Part shown: one piece after another, positions 17,641 to 26,729 of the stretch | Layout: each line of letters starts with the position of its first letter | Numbering within the stretch: the stretch's first letter is position 1 | Source of the DNA: Spectribacter hydrogenoxidans | GTDB lineage: Bacteria; Pseudomonadota; Gammaproteobacteria; Nevskiales; Salinisphaeraceae | Length of the DNA stretch: 64,000 bases | Assembly (NCBI RefSeq): GCF_031846275.1 | Contig: NZ_JAVRIB010000001.1 | Coordinates: 62,001-126,000 of the forward strand | Reading direction: 5' to 3' | The notes under the pieces: generated by a model | What the model was told of the DNA's origin: nothing | The model's input: only the letters and a program-made list of their open reading frames with translations | The model's database searches: none | Made by a program: the position numbers and the translations under genes

Positions 17641-18590
17641 GCCGATGCCTGGTCGAGGGGCGCCGCGTGGCGACCGGTCAGGGCCAGAAACACGTCATCC
17701 AGACTGGGCTGGCGCAGGGCCAGATCCGTGACCGGGATGGCCGCCGCGTCCAGCCGGCGAACCAGTTCCACCAGCACGCCGGGATCGGCAACCGGCGTGG
17801 TCAACCGGTCGCCGTCCCGCTGGGGCTCAACACCGACCAGGTCGGCCACGATGGGTCGCAGCCGATCGATGTCGGCGGGATCGCGCACCCGCACCACCAG
17901 GGCCCGGTCACCAACCCGGGCCTTGAGCGCTGCGGGCGTGCCGGTGGCGATCACCCGACCGGCGTCGATCACCACCAGGTCATCGGCCAGCTGGTCGGCC
18001 TCGTCGAGATACTGGGTGGTCAGCAACACGGTGGTGCCCTCGGCAACCAGCTGCCGGATCAGCGCCCAGAGTTGCAGGCGAGCACGGGGGTCCAGCCCGG
18101 TGGTGGGTTCGTCGAGAAACAGGATCGCCGGGCGTCCCACCAGACTGGCGGCCAGGTCCAGCCGCCGGCGCATGCCACCGGAATAGGTCTGGGCGGCACG
18201 ATGGGCGGCCTCGGTCAGCGCGAACTGCCCCAGCAACTCGCCGGCGCGCTGGCGTGACGCCGCCCGCGACAGCCCCAGCAACCGGCCGATAAGCACCAGG
18301 TTCTCGCGGCCGGTGAGTTTGTCATCCACCGCCGCATACTGGCCGGTCAGACCGATCCGGCGGCGCACGGCCGCAGCCTGGCCGACCACGTCGAAACCGC
18401 CGACGCGGGCCTCGCCGGCATCCGGCGCCAGCAGCGTGGTGAGAATGCGCACCGCCGTGGTCTTGCCCGCCCCGTTGGGGCCGAGCACGCCCAGGACCGT
18501 GCCGGGCGGCGCCGTCAGGTCGACGCCGTCCAGCGCCCGGGTGGCACCGAAATTCTTGACCAGGCCGCGGGCCTGAATGGCGGGTGTCAT
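17637..18590 (-). CDS. ABC transporter ATP-binding protein (DrrA-like)
   Basis: ATPase of 317 residues for the adjacent permease. Motifs are Walker A GPNGAGKTTAV (about 37-47), ABC signature YSGGMRRRLDLA, Walker B ILFLDEPTTGLDP, and the H-loop region in LLTTQYLDEADQL (His replaced by Gln, as is normal for DrrA proteins). A C-terminal extension of about 80 residues (DRALVVRVRDPADIDRLRPI) is typical of the daunorubicin-resistance subfamily. It is divergent from the ompW-like gene across a 174-bp gap. Confidence 0.93.
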   Translation of the reverse strand: MTPAIQARGLVKNFGATRALDGVDLTAPPGTVLGVLGPNGAGKTTAVRILTTLLAPDAGEARVGGFDVVGQAAAVRRRIGLTGQYAAVDDKLTGRENLVLIGRLLGLSRAASRQRAGELLGQFALTEAAHRAAQTYSGGMRRRLDLAASLVGRPAILFLDEPTTGLDPRARLQLWALIRQLVAEGTTVLLTTQYLDEADQLADDLVVIDAGRVIATGTPAALKARVGDRALVVRVRDPADIDRLRPIVADLVGVEPQRDGDRLTTPVADPGVLVELVRRLDAAAIPVTDLALRQPSLDDVFLALTGRHAAPLDQASA

Positions 18591-18764
18591 GACTATTCAG
18601 TGAATCCGATCGCGCGAGTGGCGCGGGGGCGTCATCGTCCACCGAAGCGGGCATTCTGTCCACCGCAGACCACCCCGATCGGACCGCGGTTGTCGCCGTG
18701 GCTGCGGGCAGGCACCATCCGATGGCCAACCCAGCCTGGCTGCCGATGCCACCCGGGAGCTGTC

Positions 18765-19592
18765 TTGAAATCCTGTCTGACCGGCCTCGTCTGCCTGATC
18801 CTGTTGCTGCATGCCGAAACCGCGCCGGCCCAGAAGCAGGGCGATATCGTCGTGCTCACCGGTCTCGCCCACATCCGTCCGGACGAATCCAGCAGCACCG
18901 TGCGCACTCGCGTGCGGCCCGGGCTGGCCACCCTGCTGACCGGCGACAGCTTCAATTCTCCCGGCACCAGCTTGTCGGTGAGCAACTCCAGCACCCTCGC
19001 CATGGTGGTGAAGCTGTTCCTGACCGATCATCTGGCAATGGCGCTGGATGGCGGCATACCAGTGAAGTTCGACATCAGCGGCCAGGGCATGGTCGCCCCA
19101 CCCGGGCTCACCGGCGAGCTGCTGAGCGTGAACTTGGGTGATCCTGACAGCAATCCGATCGGCGAAGCGCGGCAGTGGAGCCCGGTGTTCATGCTGCAGT
19201 ACAATTTCGGGCAACCCGATGCCACCTTCCGTCCCTACATCGGGCTGGGTGCCACCTATACCTTCTTCACCGACGTGGGCCTCAGCGATGGCGTGCGCGC
19301 GGACATTCGCGACAACTTCGGCACGCCCCTGGCCCTGGCAGCCGGCAAGCCCGGGCCGACGTCAGTGTCGCCGGATGCCTCGTCGGATTTCGCCCCGGTC
19401 TACAGCCTGGGGATGAGCTACCAGCTGGACGGGCGCTGGAGCCTGTCGATGGCCGCAACGCATCTGGGCCTGGAATCCGATTCCACCATCCGCGTGAAGG
19501 CCAACGACGGTACGGAACTGGCCGAAAGCCGCAGCAGCCTGGACCTGGGTACCTTCGTGTTCAGCCTGCTGATCGGTTATAACTTCCAGTGA
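18765..19592 (+). CDS. OmpW family outer membrane protein
   Basis: Eight-stranded outer-membrane barrel of 275 residues. A TTG start at 18765 with GGGAGC upstream gives a proper signal peptide (MKSCLTGLVCLILLLHAETA, cut near APA-QKQGD). Mature features include GDIVVLTGLAHIRPDESS, MLQYNFGQPDATFRPYIGLG, and the terminal strand FVFSLLIGYNFQ ending in Phe-Gln. Longer in-frame starts lack a signal peptide. OmpW proteins are linked to uptake of small hydrophobic compounds, which fits the nearby monooxygenases. Confidence 0.88.
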   Translation: MKSCLTGLVCLILLLHAETAPAQKQGDIVVLTGLAHIRPDESSSTVRTRVRPGLATLLTGDSFNSPGTSLSVSNSSTLAMVVKLFLTDHLAMALDGGIPVKFDISGQGMVAPPGLTGELLSVNLGDPDSNPIGEARQWSPVFMLQYNFGQPDATFRPYIGLGATYTFFTDVGLSDGVRADIRDNFGTPLALAAGKPGPTSVSPDASSDFAPVYSLGMSYQLDGRWSLSMAATHLGLESDSTIRVKANDGTELAESRSSLDLGTFVFSLLIGYNFQ

Positions 19593-19731
19593 GCCGGCGG
19601 CCCTGCCAACCCATCCGGGTGGGGCCGCGATCCACCATTACCGTTAGTTTGAAAGCAATATCAGGTGTACGCGCGAATGTCAGCGCGACCCAAGGCCTTC
19701 ATGGCCATAACCATCCGAGAGGAGACCTGCC

Positions 19732-20214
19732 ATGGCAACCCCCGCCGCACAGAGCAATCAGACACTGCCGTTCGATGACCGCAACATCAACTGGCTGCAA
19801 CTGGGCGAGATCGAACCGTTGCTCGAGGGTGTCGAAGCCTGGTTCTATGATGTCGATGAGAAGCAGGGCGCGGTGGACGCGCTGCTGCGCTTCCCGGCCC
19901 ATGCCCGCATCGTGCTACACCGGCACCTGGCCCCCTACCGGACGCTGGTGCTGCAGGGCGAACTGCGGCTGTACGACCGCAACGACAAGCTCACCGAAAT
20001 CCGTCCGGTCGGCAGCTACGTCTACAGCGACGGCAACGGCGACCCGCACAGTGAAGGCGGCGGCGATCAGGACGTGGTGGTGTTCTTCAGCAACCGCAAC
20101 ATCCGCGCCGACGGCGCGGTCTACGAATTGCTCGACGCCGACCTGAATCCCGTCAAACTGCTGGGCCTGAGTGATTTCAAGGCACTGCAGGGGATGCAGA
20201 ATACTGGCGCCTAG
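19732..20214 (+). CDS. Cupin-fold protein (ChrR/dihydroxyacetophenone dioxygenase-like)
   Basis: Soluble 160-residue single-domain cupin. Likely metal ligands are in the motif ARIVLHRHLAPYRTLVLQGE (two His and a Glu) and the later DPHSEGG (His). The overall pattern resembles the cupin domain of ChrR and 2,4'-dihydroxyacetophenone dioxygenase-like proteins. A GGAG site precedes the ATG. It is followed 46 bp later by a Baeyer-Villiger-type monooxygenase in the same direction, so the two may be cotranscribed. Substrate unknown. Confidence 0.75.
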   Translation: MATPAAQSNQTLPFDDRNINWLQLGEIEPLLEGVEAWFYDVDEKQGAVDALLRFPAHARIVLHRHLAPYRTLVLQGELRLYDRNDKLTEIRPVGSYVYSDGNGDPHSEGGGDQDVVVFFSNRNIRADGAVYELLDADLNPVKLLGLSDFKALQGMQNTGA

Positions 20215-20260
20215 CCGGGGCGGACCGACAATCACGCCTCGCGGCAACTAACCAAGGGCA

Positions 20261-21937
20261 ATGCGGCATCGCGAAGAAGGGCCCGTGTCCAACGGCCCGA
20301 TTGACAATCACATGCTTGACGCAGTCGTGGTAGGGGCCGGCTTCGCGGGCCTGTACATGGTGCACCTGCTGCGCAATCGCCTCGGCCTTTCGGTGCAGGG
20401 CATCGAGGCCGCCCAGGGCGTGGGCGGCACCTGGTACTGGAACCGCTACCCCGGGGCCCGCTGCGACATCGAGAGTCAGCTTTACTGCTATTCATTCTCG
20501 CCGGAACTCGAGCAGGAGTGGAACTGGTCCGAGCGCTTCCCGGCCCAGCCGGAAGTACTGGATTACCTCAACCACGTTGCCGAGCGCTTCGACCTCATGC
20601 GCAGTTTCACATTCGACACCCGCGTGGTCGGCGCCGACTTCGATGAAACCACCGATACCTGGCTGGTTTGCACCGATGGCGGCGCCCGGATCCGGGCGCG
20701 ATTCTTCATTGCCGCCACCGGCAATCTGTCGGCGGGACGGATTCCGGATTTTCCCGGACGCGACGACTTCCGCGGCAATACCTATTTCACCGGCGACTGG
20801 CCGCACGAGACCGTCGACTTTTCCGGCCGGCGCGTGGCGCTGATCGGCACCGGCTCCACCGGCGTGCAGCTGGTACCCCATGTCGCACAACAGGCCGCCG
20901 CCCTGACCGTGTTCCAGCGAACCCCGGCCTATGCCTGCCCGCTTGGCAACCGTCCGCTCGATACCGAGGCCATGGCCCGCATCAAGGCCAACTACCCGGC
21001 CATCCGCCAGCGCGAATGGGACTTCCCGGGCGGCGTGATCTTCGACGACGTGCGGCCATCGGCACTGGCCGAGACCCCCGAGGCGCGCCAGCACTTCTAT
21101 GAACAGAAGTGGCGGGCCGGCGGCATGAACCTGTGGCTGGGCAGCTACGAGGATATTCTCGTGGACGAGCGTGCCAACGAAACCGTGGCCGAATTCATCC
21201 GGGACAAGATCCGGACCCGGGTGGAAAATCCGGACACCGCCGAAAAGCTCACGCCCCGGGGCTACCCCTTCGGCGCCAAACGCCAGACCCTGGAGGATGG
21301 CTATTACGACGCGTTCAACCAGGACCATGTCGAGTTGGTGGATGTAAGAACCACGCCGATCGAGTGCATCACCCCCGACAGCATCCGCACGGCGGATCGG
21401 GACTACCTGGTGGACGACATCATCTTCGCCACCGGCTTCGATGCCTTTACCGGCTCTCTCTACCGGATGAACATACGCGGCCGGGGCGGCCGCCTGCTGT
21501 CCGACCACTGGGCGGCCGGGCCGCGCCCCTATCTGGGCCTGAACACCAGCGGCTTCCCCAATCTGTTCTTCATCACCGGGCCGTTGAGCCCGTCGGTGCT
21601 CTTCAACATGCCGCGGGCGATCGAACAGCACTGCAACTGGGTGGCGGACTGTATCGCCCACCTGCTCGAGCACGACTACCGTGCGATCGAAGCCGAACCC
21701 GAAGCCGAACAGGGCTGGGTCGAGCATGTCCGGGAGGTCGCCGACGCGACCCTGCTACCGAAAGCGGACTCCTGGTACCTGGGCGCCAACGTGCCCGGCA
21801 AACCAAGGGTGTTCATGGTGTACCTCGGCGGCTGCGCCAACTACAAGAAGATCTGCGACGACGTGACCGCGGCCGGCTACCAGGGATTTGCCCTGACCCC
21901 AACCACCTCGCCGGATACAGCCCCTACGCCTGGTTGA
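20261..21937 (+). CDS. Baeyer-Villiger-type flavin monooxygenase with altered signature
   Basis: A 558-residue FAD/NADPH enzyme of the cyclohexanone/phenylacetone monooxygenase type. The FAD-binding fold VVVGAGFAGLY (about 22-32), the GTWYWNRYPGARCD motif, and a second Rossmann site IGTGSTGVQLV are intact. The family fingerprint F-x-G-x3-H-x3-W-P appears at 170-181 as FRGNTYFTGDWP, with Phe in place of the conserved His. The paralogue at 27.5-29.1 kb keeps the His. It may still be an oxygenase, but true ketone oxidation is uncertain. An internal GTG (20285) is an alternative start. Followed by an acyl-CoA synthetase. Confidence 0.88.
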   Translation: MRHREEGPVSNGPIDNHMLDAVVVGAGFAGLYMVHLLRNRLGLSVQGIEAAQGVGGTWYWNRYPGARCDIESQLYCYSFSPELEQEWNWSERFPAQPEVLDYLNHVAERFDLMRSFTFDTRVVGADFDETTDTWLVCTDGGARIRARFFIAATGNLSAGRIPDFPGRDDFRGNTYFTGDWPHETVDFSGRRVALIGTGSTGVQLVPHVAQQAAALTVFQRTPAYACPLGNRPLDTEAMARIKANYPAIRQREWDFPGGVIFDDVRPSALAETPEARQHFYEQKWRAGGMNLWLGSYEDILVDERANETVAEFIRDKIRTRVENPDTAEKLTPRGYPFGAKRQTLEDGYYDAFNQDHVELVDVRTTPIECITPDSIRTADRDYLVDDIIFATGFDAFTGSLYRMNIRGRGGRLLSDHWAAGPRPYLGLNTSGFPNLFFITGPLSPSVLFNMPRAIEQHCNWVADCIAHLLEHDYRAIEAEPEAEQGWVEHVREVADATLLPKADSWYLGANVPGKPRVFMVYLGGCANYKKICDDVTAAGYQGFALTPTTSPDTAPTPG

Positions 21938-22038
21938 CGGGTTATCGACACCGGCGACTTGCTACGCTGGCAGCGAACGGCGGTGCAAGGCGCTGGAGGT
22001 TCTGCATGACAAATCGAACCGGCTGACAAGGAGAAGAC

Positions 22039-23586
22039 ATGAGCAACGAAGCGATGGCCGCCATGGTCACCGGCAACACCATCGGTGAAGCGCTGACCCG
22101 TAGCGTGCGCCGCAACCCCGAGGCGACCGCCCTGATCTTCGGTGATCGCCAGTGGACGTTCGCGGAACTGGATGCCGCAGTGAACCGCGTCGCCAATGGT
22201 CTGATCGCGGCCGGACTCCAACCGGGCGAACGGGTGGCGGCCTACGCCCATAATTCCGATTCCTACGCCCTGCTGTGGCTGGCCTGCTGCCGGGCGGGCC
22301 TGGTGCATGTCCCGGTCAACTATTCGATGACCACCTCGGAACTGGCCTACATCCTGGAGCAGTGCGGCGCCTCGGCGCTGTTCATCGATGACCAGGCGCA
22401 CGCCGACGTGGACACCGCCCAGCAGGGCAGCCAGGTCCGGCTGCTCGGGCACATGACGGGGGGCGGCGAGCCGGACGTGCTGGCCTGGGCACAGGGCGGC
22501 GCCAGCGATGCCGCGCCGGGAGTGCCGGTGGCGGAAACCGAGCTGGCGCAGCTGCTTTACACCTCCGGCACCACCTCCGCGCCCAAGGGTGCGATGATGA
22601 CCCACCGGGCGCTCATGGCCCACTACACCAGCACCATCATCGCCCTGTCGATCGATCCGAATGACCTGTTCCTCGGCGCGCTGCCGCTGTATCACTCGGC
22701 GCCGACGCACGTGTTCCTGATGCCGCAACTGCTCATCGGCGGCGCCACGGCGCTGATCGACGGCCCCAAACCCGGCCCGGTGTTCGACTACATCGAAAAA
22801 CACCGCGCCGCTGCCTTCTTCGCCCCGCCCACTGCCTGGATCGCCCTGCTGCGCGATCCGGATTTCGACAATCGCGATCTGTCCGCCCTGAATAAGGCCT
22901 ACTACGGCGCCGCGATCATGCCGGAGCCGGTACTGCACGAACTGCGCGAGCGACTACCCGGGCTGCAGGTCTACAACTGCTACGGGCAGAGCGAGATCGG
23001 ACCGCTGGCCACCGTCCTGCAACCGGCGGAACACGATGATCGTCCCACCTCGGCCGGGCGACCGGTGTTCAACGTGGACGTGCGCATCGTCGACGAGGAC
23101 ATGAACGATGTGCCCGTGGGCGAACTGGGCGAGATCGTCTATCGCTCCCCCCAGCTGCTCCAGGCCTACTGGGACAAGCCCGACCAGACCGAGGAATCCT
23201 TCGCCGGCGGCTGGTTCCACTCCGGGGATGTGGGCCGTTTCGACGAAGGTGGCTACCTGTACGTGGTAGACCGCATCAAGGACATCATCAACACTGGCGG
23301 CGTCACGCTGTCCAGTCGCGACGTGGAAGACTGCCTCTACACCCATCCGGCGGTGGCCGAAGTGGCGGTGATCGGCCTGCCGGACGACAAGTGGATCGAG
23401 AAAGTGGCCGCGGTGGTCTGCCTGAAGGCGGGCGAAAGCGCCGATGCGGCCGCGCTGGAAGCCCACGCCCGCGAGCACCTGTCAGCCTACAAGGTGCCCA
23501 AGGTGTTTCATTTCGTGGACGACCTGCCCCGCAATACCGCAGGCAAGCTGCTCAAGCGCGAACTGCGCGACCGGTTCAGCGAGTAA
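22039..23586 (+). CDS. AMP-forming acyl-CoA synthetase
   Basis: A 515-residue ANL-superfamily ligase that activates a carboxylic acid to its CoA thioester. Motifs: P-loop LLYTSGTTSAPKGAMMTHRA (about 173-192), YNCYGQSEIGP, GWFHSGDVGRFDEGGYLYVV, the hinge DRIKDIINTGG, and the catalytic Lys in NTAGKLLKREL. AAGGAG lies before the ATG. It is 101 bp after the monooxygenase, so it may activate acids released by ester hydrolysis. Acid specificity cannot be assigned. Confidence 0.92.
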   Translation: MSNEAMAAMVTGNTIGEALTRSVRRNPEATALIFGDRQWTFAELDAAVNRVANGLIAAGLQPGERVAAYAHNSDSYALLWLACCRAGLVHVPVNYSMTTSELAYILEQCGASALFIDDQAHADVDTAQQGSQVRLLGHMTGGGEPDVLAWAQGGASDAAPGVPVAETELAQLLYTSGTTSAPKGAMMTHRALMAHYTSTIIALSIDPNDLFLGALPLYHSAPTHVFLMPQLLIGGATALIDGPKPGPVFDYIEKHRAAAFFAPPTAWIALLRDPDFDNRDLSALNKAYYGAAIMPEPVLHELRERLPGLQVYNCYGQSEIGPLATVLQPAEHDDRPTSAGRPVFNVDVRIVDEDMNDVPVGELGEIVYRSPQLLQAYWDKPDQTEESFAGGWFHSGDVGRFDEGGYLYVVDRIKDIINTGGVTLSSRDVEDCLYTHPAVAEVAVIGLPDDKWIEKVAAVVCLKAGESADAAALEAHAREHLSAYKVPKVFHFVDDLPRNTAGKLLKRELRDRFSE

Positions 23587-23607
23587 GGCGCCGCGCCGGC
23601 GTCGGGA

Positions 23608-24495
23608 TCAGTGCCGGGCGGCCCGGCACTGGCCCGGCGTGCGGTCGAACCGCCGCCGGAAACTGCGGGTCATGTGGCTCTGGTCGGAAAATCCGCAGCG
23701 CCCGGCGATGCACTTGAGCGGCAGGTCGCTTTCCTCCAGCAGCCGCCGGGCGGCATCGATGCGCTGGTCCAGCACGAAGGCATGGGGCGGGGCGCCGAAC
23801 GCCGCGCGAAAACGCCGCGCGAAGGCGTAGACACTCAGCCCGGCCACCCCGGCCAGTTCCGCCAGCGCCATGTTGCGATGCAGGTTGGCGTGAATGTATT
23901 CCAGCAACGCCCGGCGCTGGCGCTGCGACAGCCCGCCGGCAACGCCATCCGGTTCGCGGAAGGACACATCCGCGTAATGGCGCAGGATGTGCACGCAGGC
24001 CTGGTTGAGCACGGCGTCGGCAAACAGGCGACCGCCCAGGCCGGGGCCGCGGGCCTCGTCGGCCAGTTGCTGCACCAGCCCGCACAGATAGCCGTCCTCG
24101 GCCTTGAGCAGATCGTGCAGTTGCACATCGCTGACATCGCGATCAAACACGTCCGCCGCCACCCGGGTGAGTTGATCCGGCGAGAGATAGAGGTGGGTGA
24201 CCTCGACGTCCTGACTCCAGCGCCAGTGCGCCTGCATGCAATGGGTCAGCAGGGATATGTTGCCCGGGGCGACACACTCGTTTCGCCAGCGGCTGACGCA
24301 CTGCCGCGCCATGGGCGACACGCCCCGGCCATAGGCCACGATCATGTAGTCCCGCATGCCGGGCACGAAGACATCCGACGGGGCGTAGTGCCAGCCGCGC
24401 AGGCGCATGCCGCCCCAGTCGAGGTCGTCAGTGTCAAAGGTCAGCCTGCCCGGCACCCAGGCCGGAAGCTGATCCGGTGTGATCGGCTCGGTCAT
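23608..24495 (-). CDS. AraC family transcriptional regulator
   Basis: Regulator of 295 residues with a C-terminal double helix-turn-helix (about 190-290): LHRNMALAELAGVAGLSVYA, then RLLEESDLPLKCIAGRCGFS and DQSHMTRSFRRRFDRTPGQ. The N-terminal 180 residues form a divergent sensor domain. The start at 24495 (MTEPITPDQL) is chosen over an upstream in-frame ATG at 24537 because the domain begins there and an AGGACC site precedes it. It converges on the acyl-CoA synthetase, 21 bp away, and may control that gene set. Confidence 0.9.
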   Translation of the reverse strand: MTEPITPDQLPAWVPGRLTFDTDDLDWGGMRLRGWHYAPSDVFVPGMRDYMIVAYGRGVSPMARQCVSRWRNECVAPGNISLLTHCMQAHWRWSQDVEVTHLYLSPDQLTRVAADVFDRDVSDVQLHDLLKAEDGYLCGLVQQLADEARGPGLGGRLFADAVLNQACVHILRHYADVSFREPDGVAGGLSQRQRRALLEYIHANLHRNMALAELAGVAGLSVYAFARRFRAAFGAPPHAFVLDQRIDAARRLLEESDLPLKCIAGRCGFSDQSHMTRSFRRRFDRTPGQCRAARH

Positions 24496-24600
24496 GAAAG
24501 GTCCTGGAACCTGATCACGCCGAATATACGACGCCATCCGACCACATGCCAGGGCACGGCCGCATGAATCGCCGGTACGCTGATAGTCAGTCCACGGTTG

Positions 24601-24897
24601 TCAGGCCGAGGCGAACCGCAACTCCCGCGGCTGCACGTCGTCGCCATCCGGCTCGTCGGTGTCGACCAGCCCGATTCGCGTGCCCACCCAGACCGCCTCG
24701 GTGCGCTTGTGCACATCGAGCTTCAGGTAGATGTTCTTAAGATGGTATTTCACCGTATTGATGCTGATGAACTGCGCCTGCGCGATGCGCTGGTTCGACC
24801 AGCCGCGGGCAACCAGCTGGAGCACCCGCTTTTCCCGCCGGGTAAGCGGCTCCACCAGCAGCACGTCAGGATCCGCGGGACGATTGAGACACAGCAT
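24601..24897 (-). CDS. Stand-alone LuxR-type helix-turn-helix protein
   Basis: A 98-residue protein consisting almost only of a GerE/LuxR DNA-binding domain (about 18-72): LTRREKRVLQLVARGWSNQR, then ISINTVKYHLKNIYLKLDVH and KRTEAV. No receiver, autoinducer or ATPase domain is present. It resembles the C terminus of MalT/LAL regulators. The start at 24897 has AGGAGGT 9 nt upstream. About 230 bp upstream (24898-25128) carry no gene and probably its promoter; a GCCGGC-type hairpin lies near 25037-25053. Confidence 0.85.
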   Translation of the reverse strand: MLCLNRPADPDVLLVEPLTRREKRVLQLVARGWSNQRIAQAQFISINTVKYHLKNIYLKLDVHKRTEAVWVGTRIGLVDTDEPDGDDVQPRELRFASA

Positions 24898-25128
24898 GAA
24901 AACGCACCTCCTCCGGGGCACGCCGGATTGCGGCGGAGCCGATGAGGCGCGTGCCGGATGCCCCGGCGGTAACACCCGCGTCGACGACCGCCTGCGCGGC
25001 GCACCGTCCGATATTGTTGGAATTCCGGTCAGTGCCGGCCCGAAGCCGGCTTACCGAGTGTGCCCCGATCCGCAGCCGGTGTATTGAACGCAACAACCGG
25101 CCTTGTTGAATGTTCTTGCCGCGCGCGG

Positions 25129-25695
25129 CTACTCGCCATCGTGCTTGAGACGGCCCTGCGCCTCGGCGTAGGACAGTTCCAGAATGCCGGACTGCTGCAT
25201 CGAGCGACCCAGCGAGTGGGCCAGGGCGAATGCCGATGCCCGGCGATAGAAGCCCAGCCGCTTTTCATGCACCGGCAATACCTCGTCCATGCTGTCGGCA
25301 CCGTCCAGTCGCTGCTCGAAAGCATCGCGCTTGCGCTGAAGCTCGTCCATGAAGGCCGGATCGTCGGCCATGTCGTCGGCCAGCGCCAGTGTCCAGGTCA
25401 TGTCCGGCTGCAGTTCGCATTCGCCAATGAAACGACCGGCGATGTCCTCGCTCCACATCGAGGGCGGATTGATCGACAGCCGGTAAACGCCCACCTTGCA
25501 ATACAGGTAGTAGGGCTTGCCCGGCACCGGCTGGAACCGGAACTCGCTTTCCAGCACGAACAGGGAAGTGAACAGCTCGGTCGAGACCTGTTCGACATGC
25601 TTGGCCGGCACCGCGGCCAGCCTCGCGCGCTGCTCGCTGAGGGTATTCAATACCAGCGAACCGCCCTTGCCCTGCGGATTCGGGTTCTTGCCCAT
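25129..25695 (-). CDS. DUF2452 domain-containing protein
   Basis: A 188-residue soluble protein. The N terminus MGKNPNPQGKGGSLVLNTL and the core FTSLFVLESEFRFQPVPGKP, then YYLYCKVGVYRLSINPPSMW match the DUF2452 family (function unknown). The C-terminal part is helical and charged. The start at 25695 fits the family's usual N-terminal NPNPQGKG motif; longer in-frame starts add unrelated sequence. Probably monocistronic, as 116 bp separate it from the gene upstream. Confidence 0.82.
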   Translation of the reverse strand: MGKNPNPQGKGGSLVLNTLSEQRARLAAVPAKHVEQVSTELFTSLFVLESEFRFQPVPGKPYYLYCKVGVYRLSINPPSMWSEDIAGRFIGECELQPDMTWTLALADDMADDPAFMDELQRKRDAFEQRLDGADSMDEVLPVHEKRLGFYRRASAFALAHSLGRSMQQSGILELSYAEAQGRLKHDGE

Positions 25696-25811
25696 GGATT
25701 GCTCTAGTGGTCGAATTTCCGCGGCAGATAACCGTTGCCGCCGACACCTCATGCATGAACGTGGGGCAGGCTCGTACGGATGCAAGCCCATCGGCGGATG
25801 ATCGAGCCGAT

Positions 25812-26213
25812 TCAATCGTCACGATCATCCCGCGCGGGCGACTTCAGCAATCCGGACATCAGTTTGCCGATGCCCCGATTGGTGCCGCGAATCTGCCGGT
25901 AGACCAGGCCGCTGGTGTGATCGTGCACCTCGCGGACCGGTCGGCTGCCCGACCCGCACAGGTCGAAGGAAAGATCGGCGATGGCCCGGTGGATACGCTC
26001 GACCGAGGCAGTCGCGAAATCCACCGTTTCCTCGACCAACTGACGGTTGGCTTCCAGATCATGACGCGCCTGCACTTCCCGCCGGGCGTCGGCCAGTCGG
26101 CTCTGCCACCAGGCCACCGCTTGCTCGCCGGCCAGTACCTGGTGATGGCAACGCCAAAGCAGGCTGGCCGCCAGCGCCTCGATCAGCAGTATCAGCAGGC
26201 ACGTCACCATCAA
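25812..26213 (-). CDS. Small membrane-anchored protein, unknown function
   Basis: A 133-residue protein with one N-terminal membrane helix (about 3-22) and a charged helical domain (LADARREVQARHDLEANRQL, VDFATASVERIHRAIADLSF). The C-terminal part (SGLVYRQIRGTNRGIGKLMS) is basic. No family was recognised. Its ATG overlaps the stop of the upstream small membrane protein (4 nt), so the two are cotranslated and may act together. Confidence 0.65.
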   Translation of the reverse strand: MMVTCLLILLIEALAASLLWRCHHQVLAGEQAVAWWQSRLADARREVQARHDLEANRQLVEETVDFATASVERIHRAIADLSFDLCGSGSRPVREVHDHTSGLVYRQIRGTNRGIGKLMSGLLKSPARDDRDD

Positions 26214-26572
26214 TCACTGCCCCGATGGATACCGATCCGGGCATCGATGCCGCGCTCCCGAAGCTGTTCGTCAAGCTCGCGACGCAGTTGTTCATACACC
26301 CGGCGCCGGACCAGTCCCGGCGCCACACCGCTGACCGGGCCGGCCATGCGGGAATGCACCGCCGCCACCGCCAGCGGATCGGCCACTTCCACAATCAGGC
26401 ACATGCCCTCGCGACTTGCAATGGCCTGCCGCACCTCGGCATCGGCCGCCGAAACATCACGCCCCAGTGCATCAACACGGCCACGCAGCCCACACGCCTG
26501 ACGCCAGATCAGTCCAGCAGCGACAAGCGCCAGCAGCGCGCCCGCCAACACGACCCACCAACCCGCATTCAT
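26210..26572 (-). CDS. Small membrane-anchored protein, unknown function
   Basis: A 120-residue protein with an N-terminal helix (WWVVLAGALLALVAAGLIW) followed by a short coiled coil (LRGRVDALGRDVSAADAEVR) and a compact domain of about 70 residues (GMCLIVEVADPLAVAAVHSR, RRRVYEQLRRELDEQLRERG). The start at 26572 has GGGAGCAGGTG upstream and places the helix at the very N terminus. It overlaps the next gene (ATGA). No family recognised. Confidence 0.65.
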   Translation of the reverse strand: MNAGWWVVLAGALLALVAAGLIWRQACGLRGRVDALGRDVSAADAEVRQAIASREGMCLIVEVADPLAVAAVHSRMAGPVSGVAPGLVRRRVYEQLRRELDEQLRERGIDARIGIHRGSD

Positions 26573-26729
26573 GCACCTGCTCCCGACCAATCCGGTGGCT
26601 ATCCTAACCTGCACCCCACGCCACTGACAGTCAGGGATGGCGGATGGCAACCGGTTTCGGCTAGCCTGAAATCCGACACCACACCTGCACACCACAATCG
26701 CCCGAGGGGCGTCTCCAGGGAGAATTTCG

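Noticed and set aside
23587..23607. Possible terminator between the acyl-CoA synthetase and AraC genes
   Set aside because: The 21-bp gap (GGCGCCGCGCCGGCG-type) can form only a short stem and has no T-run.
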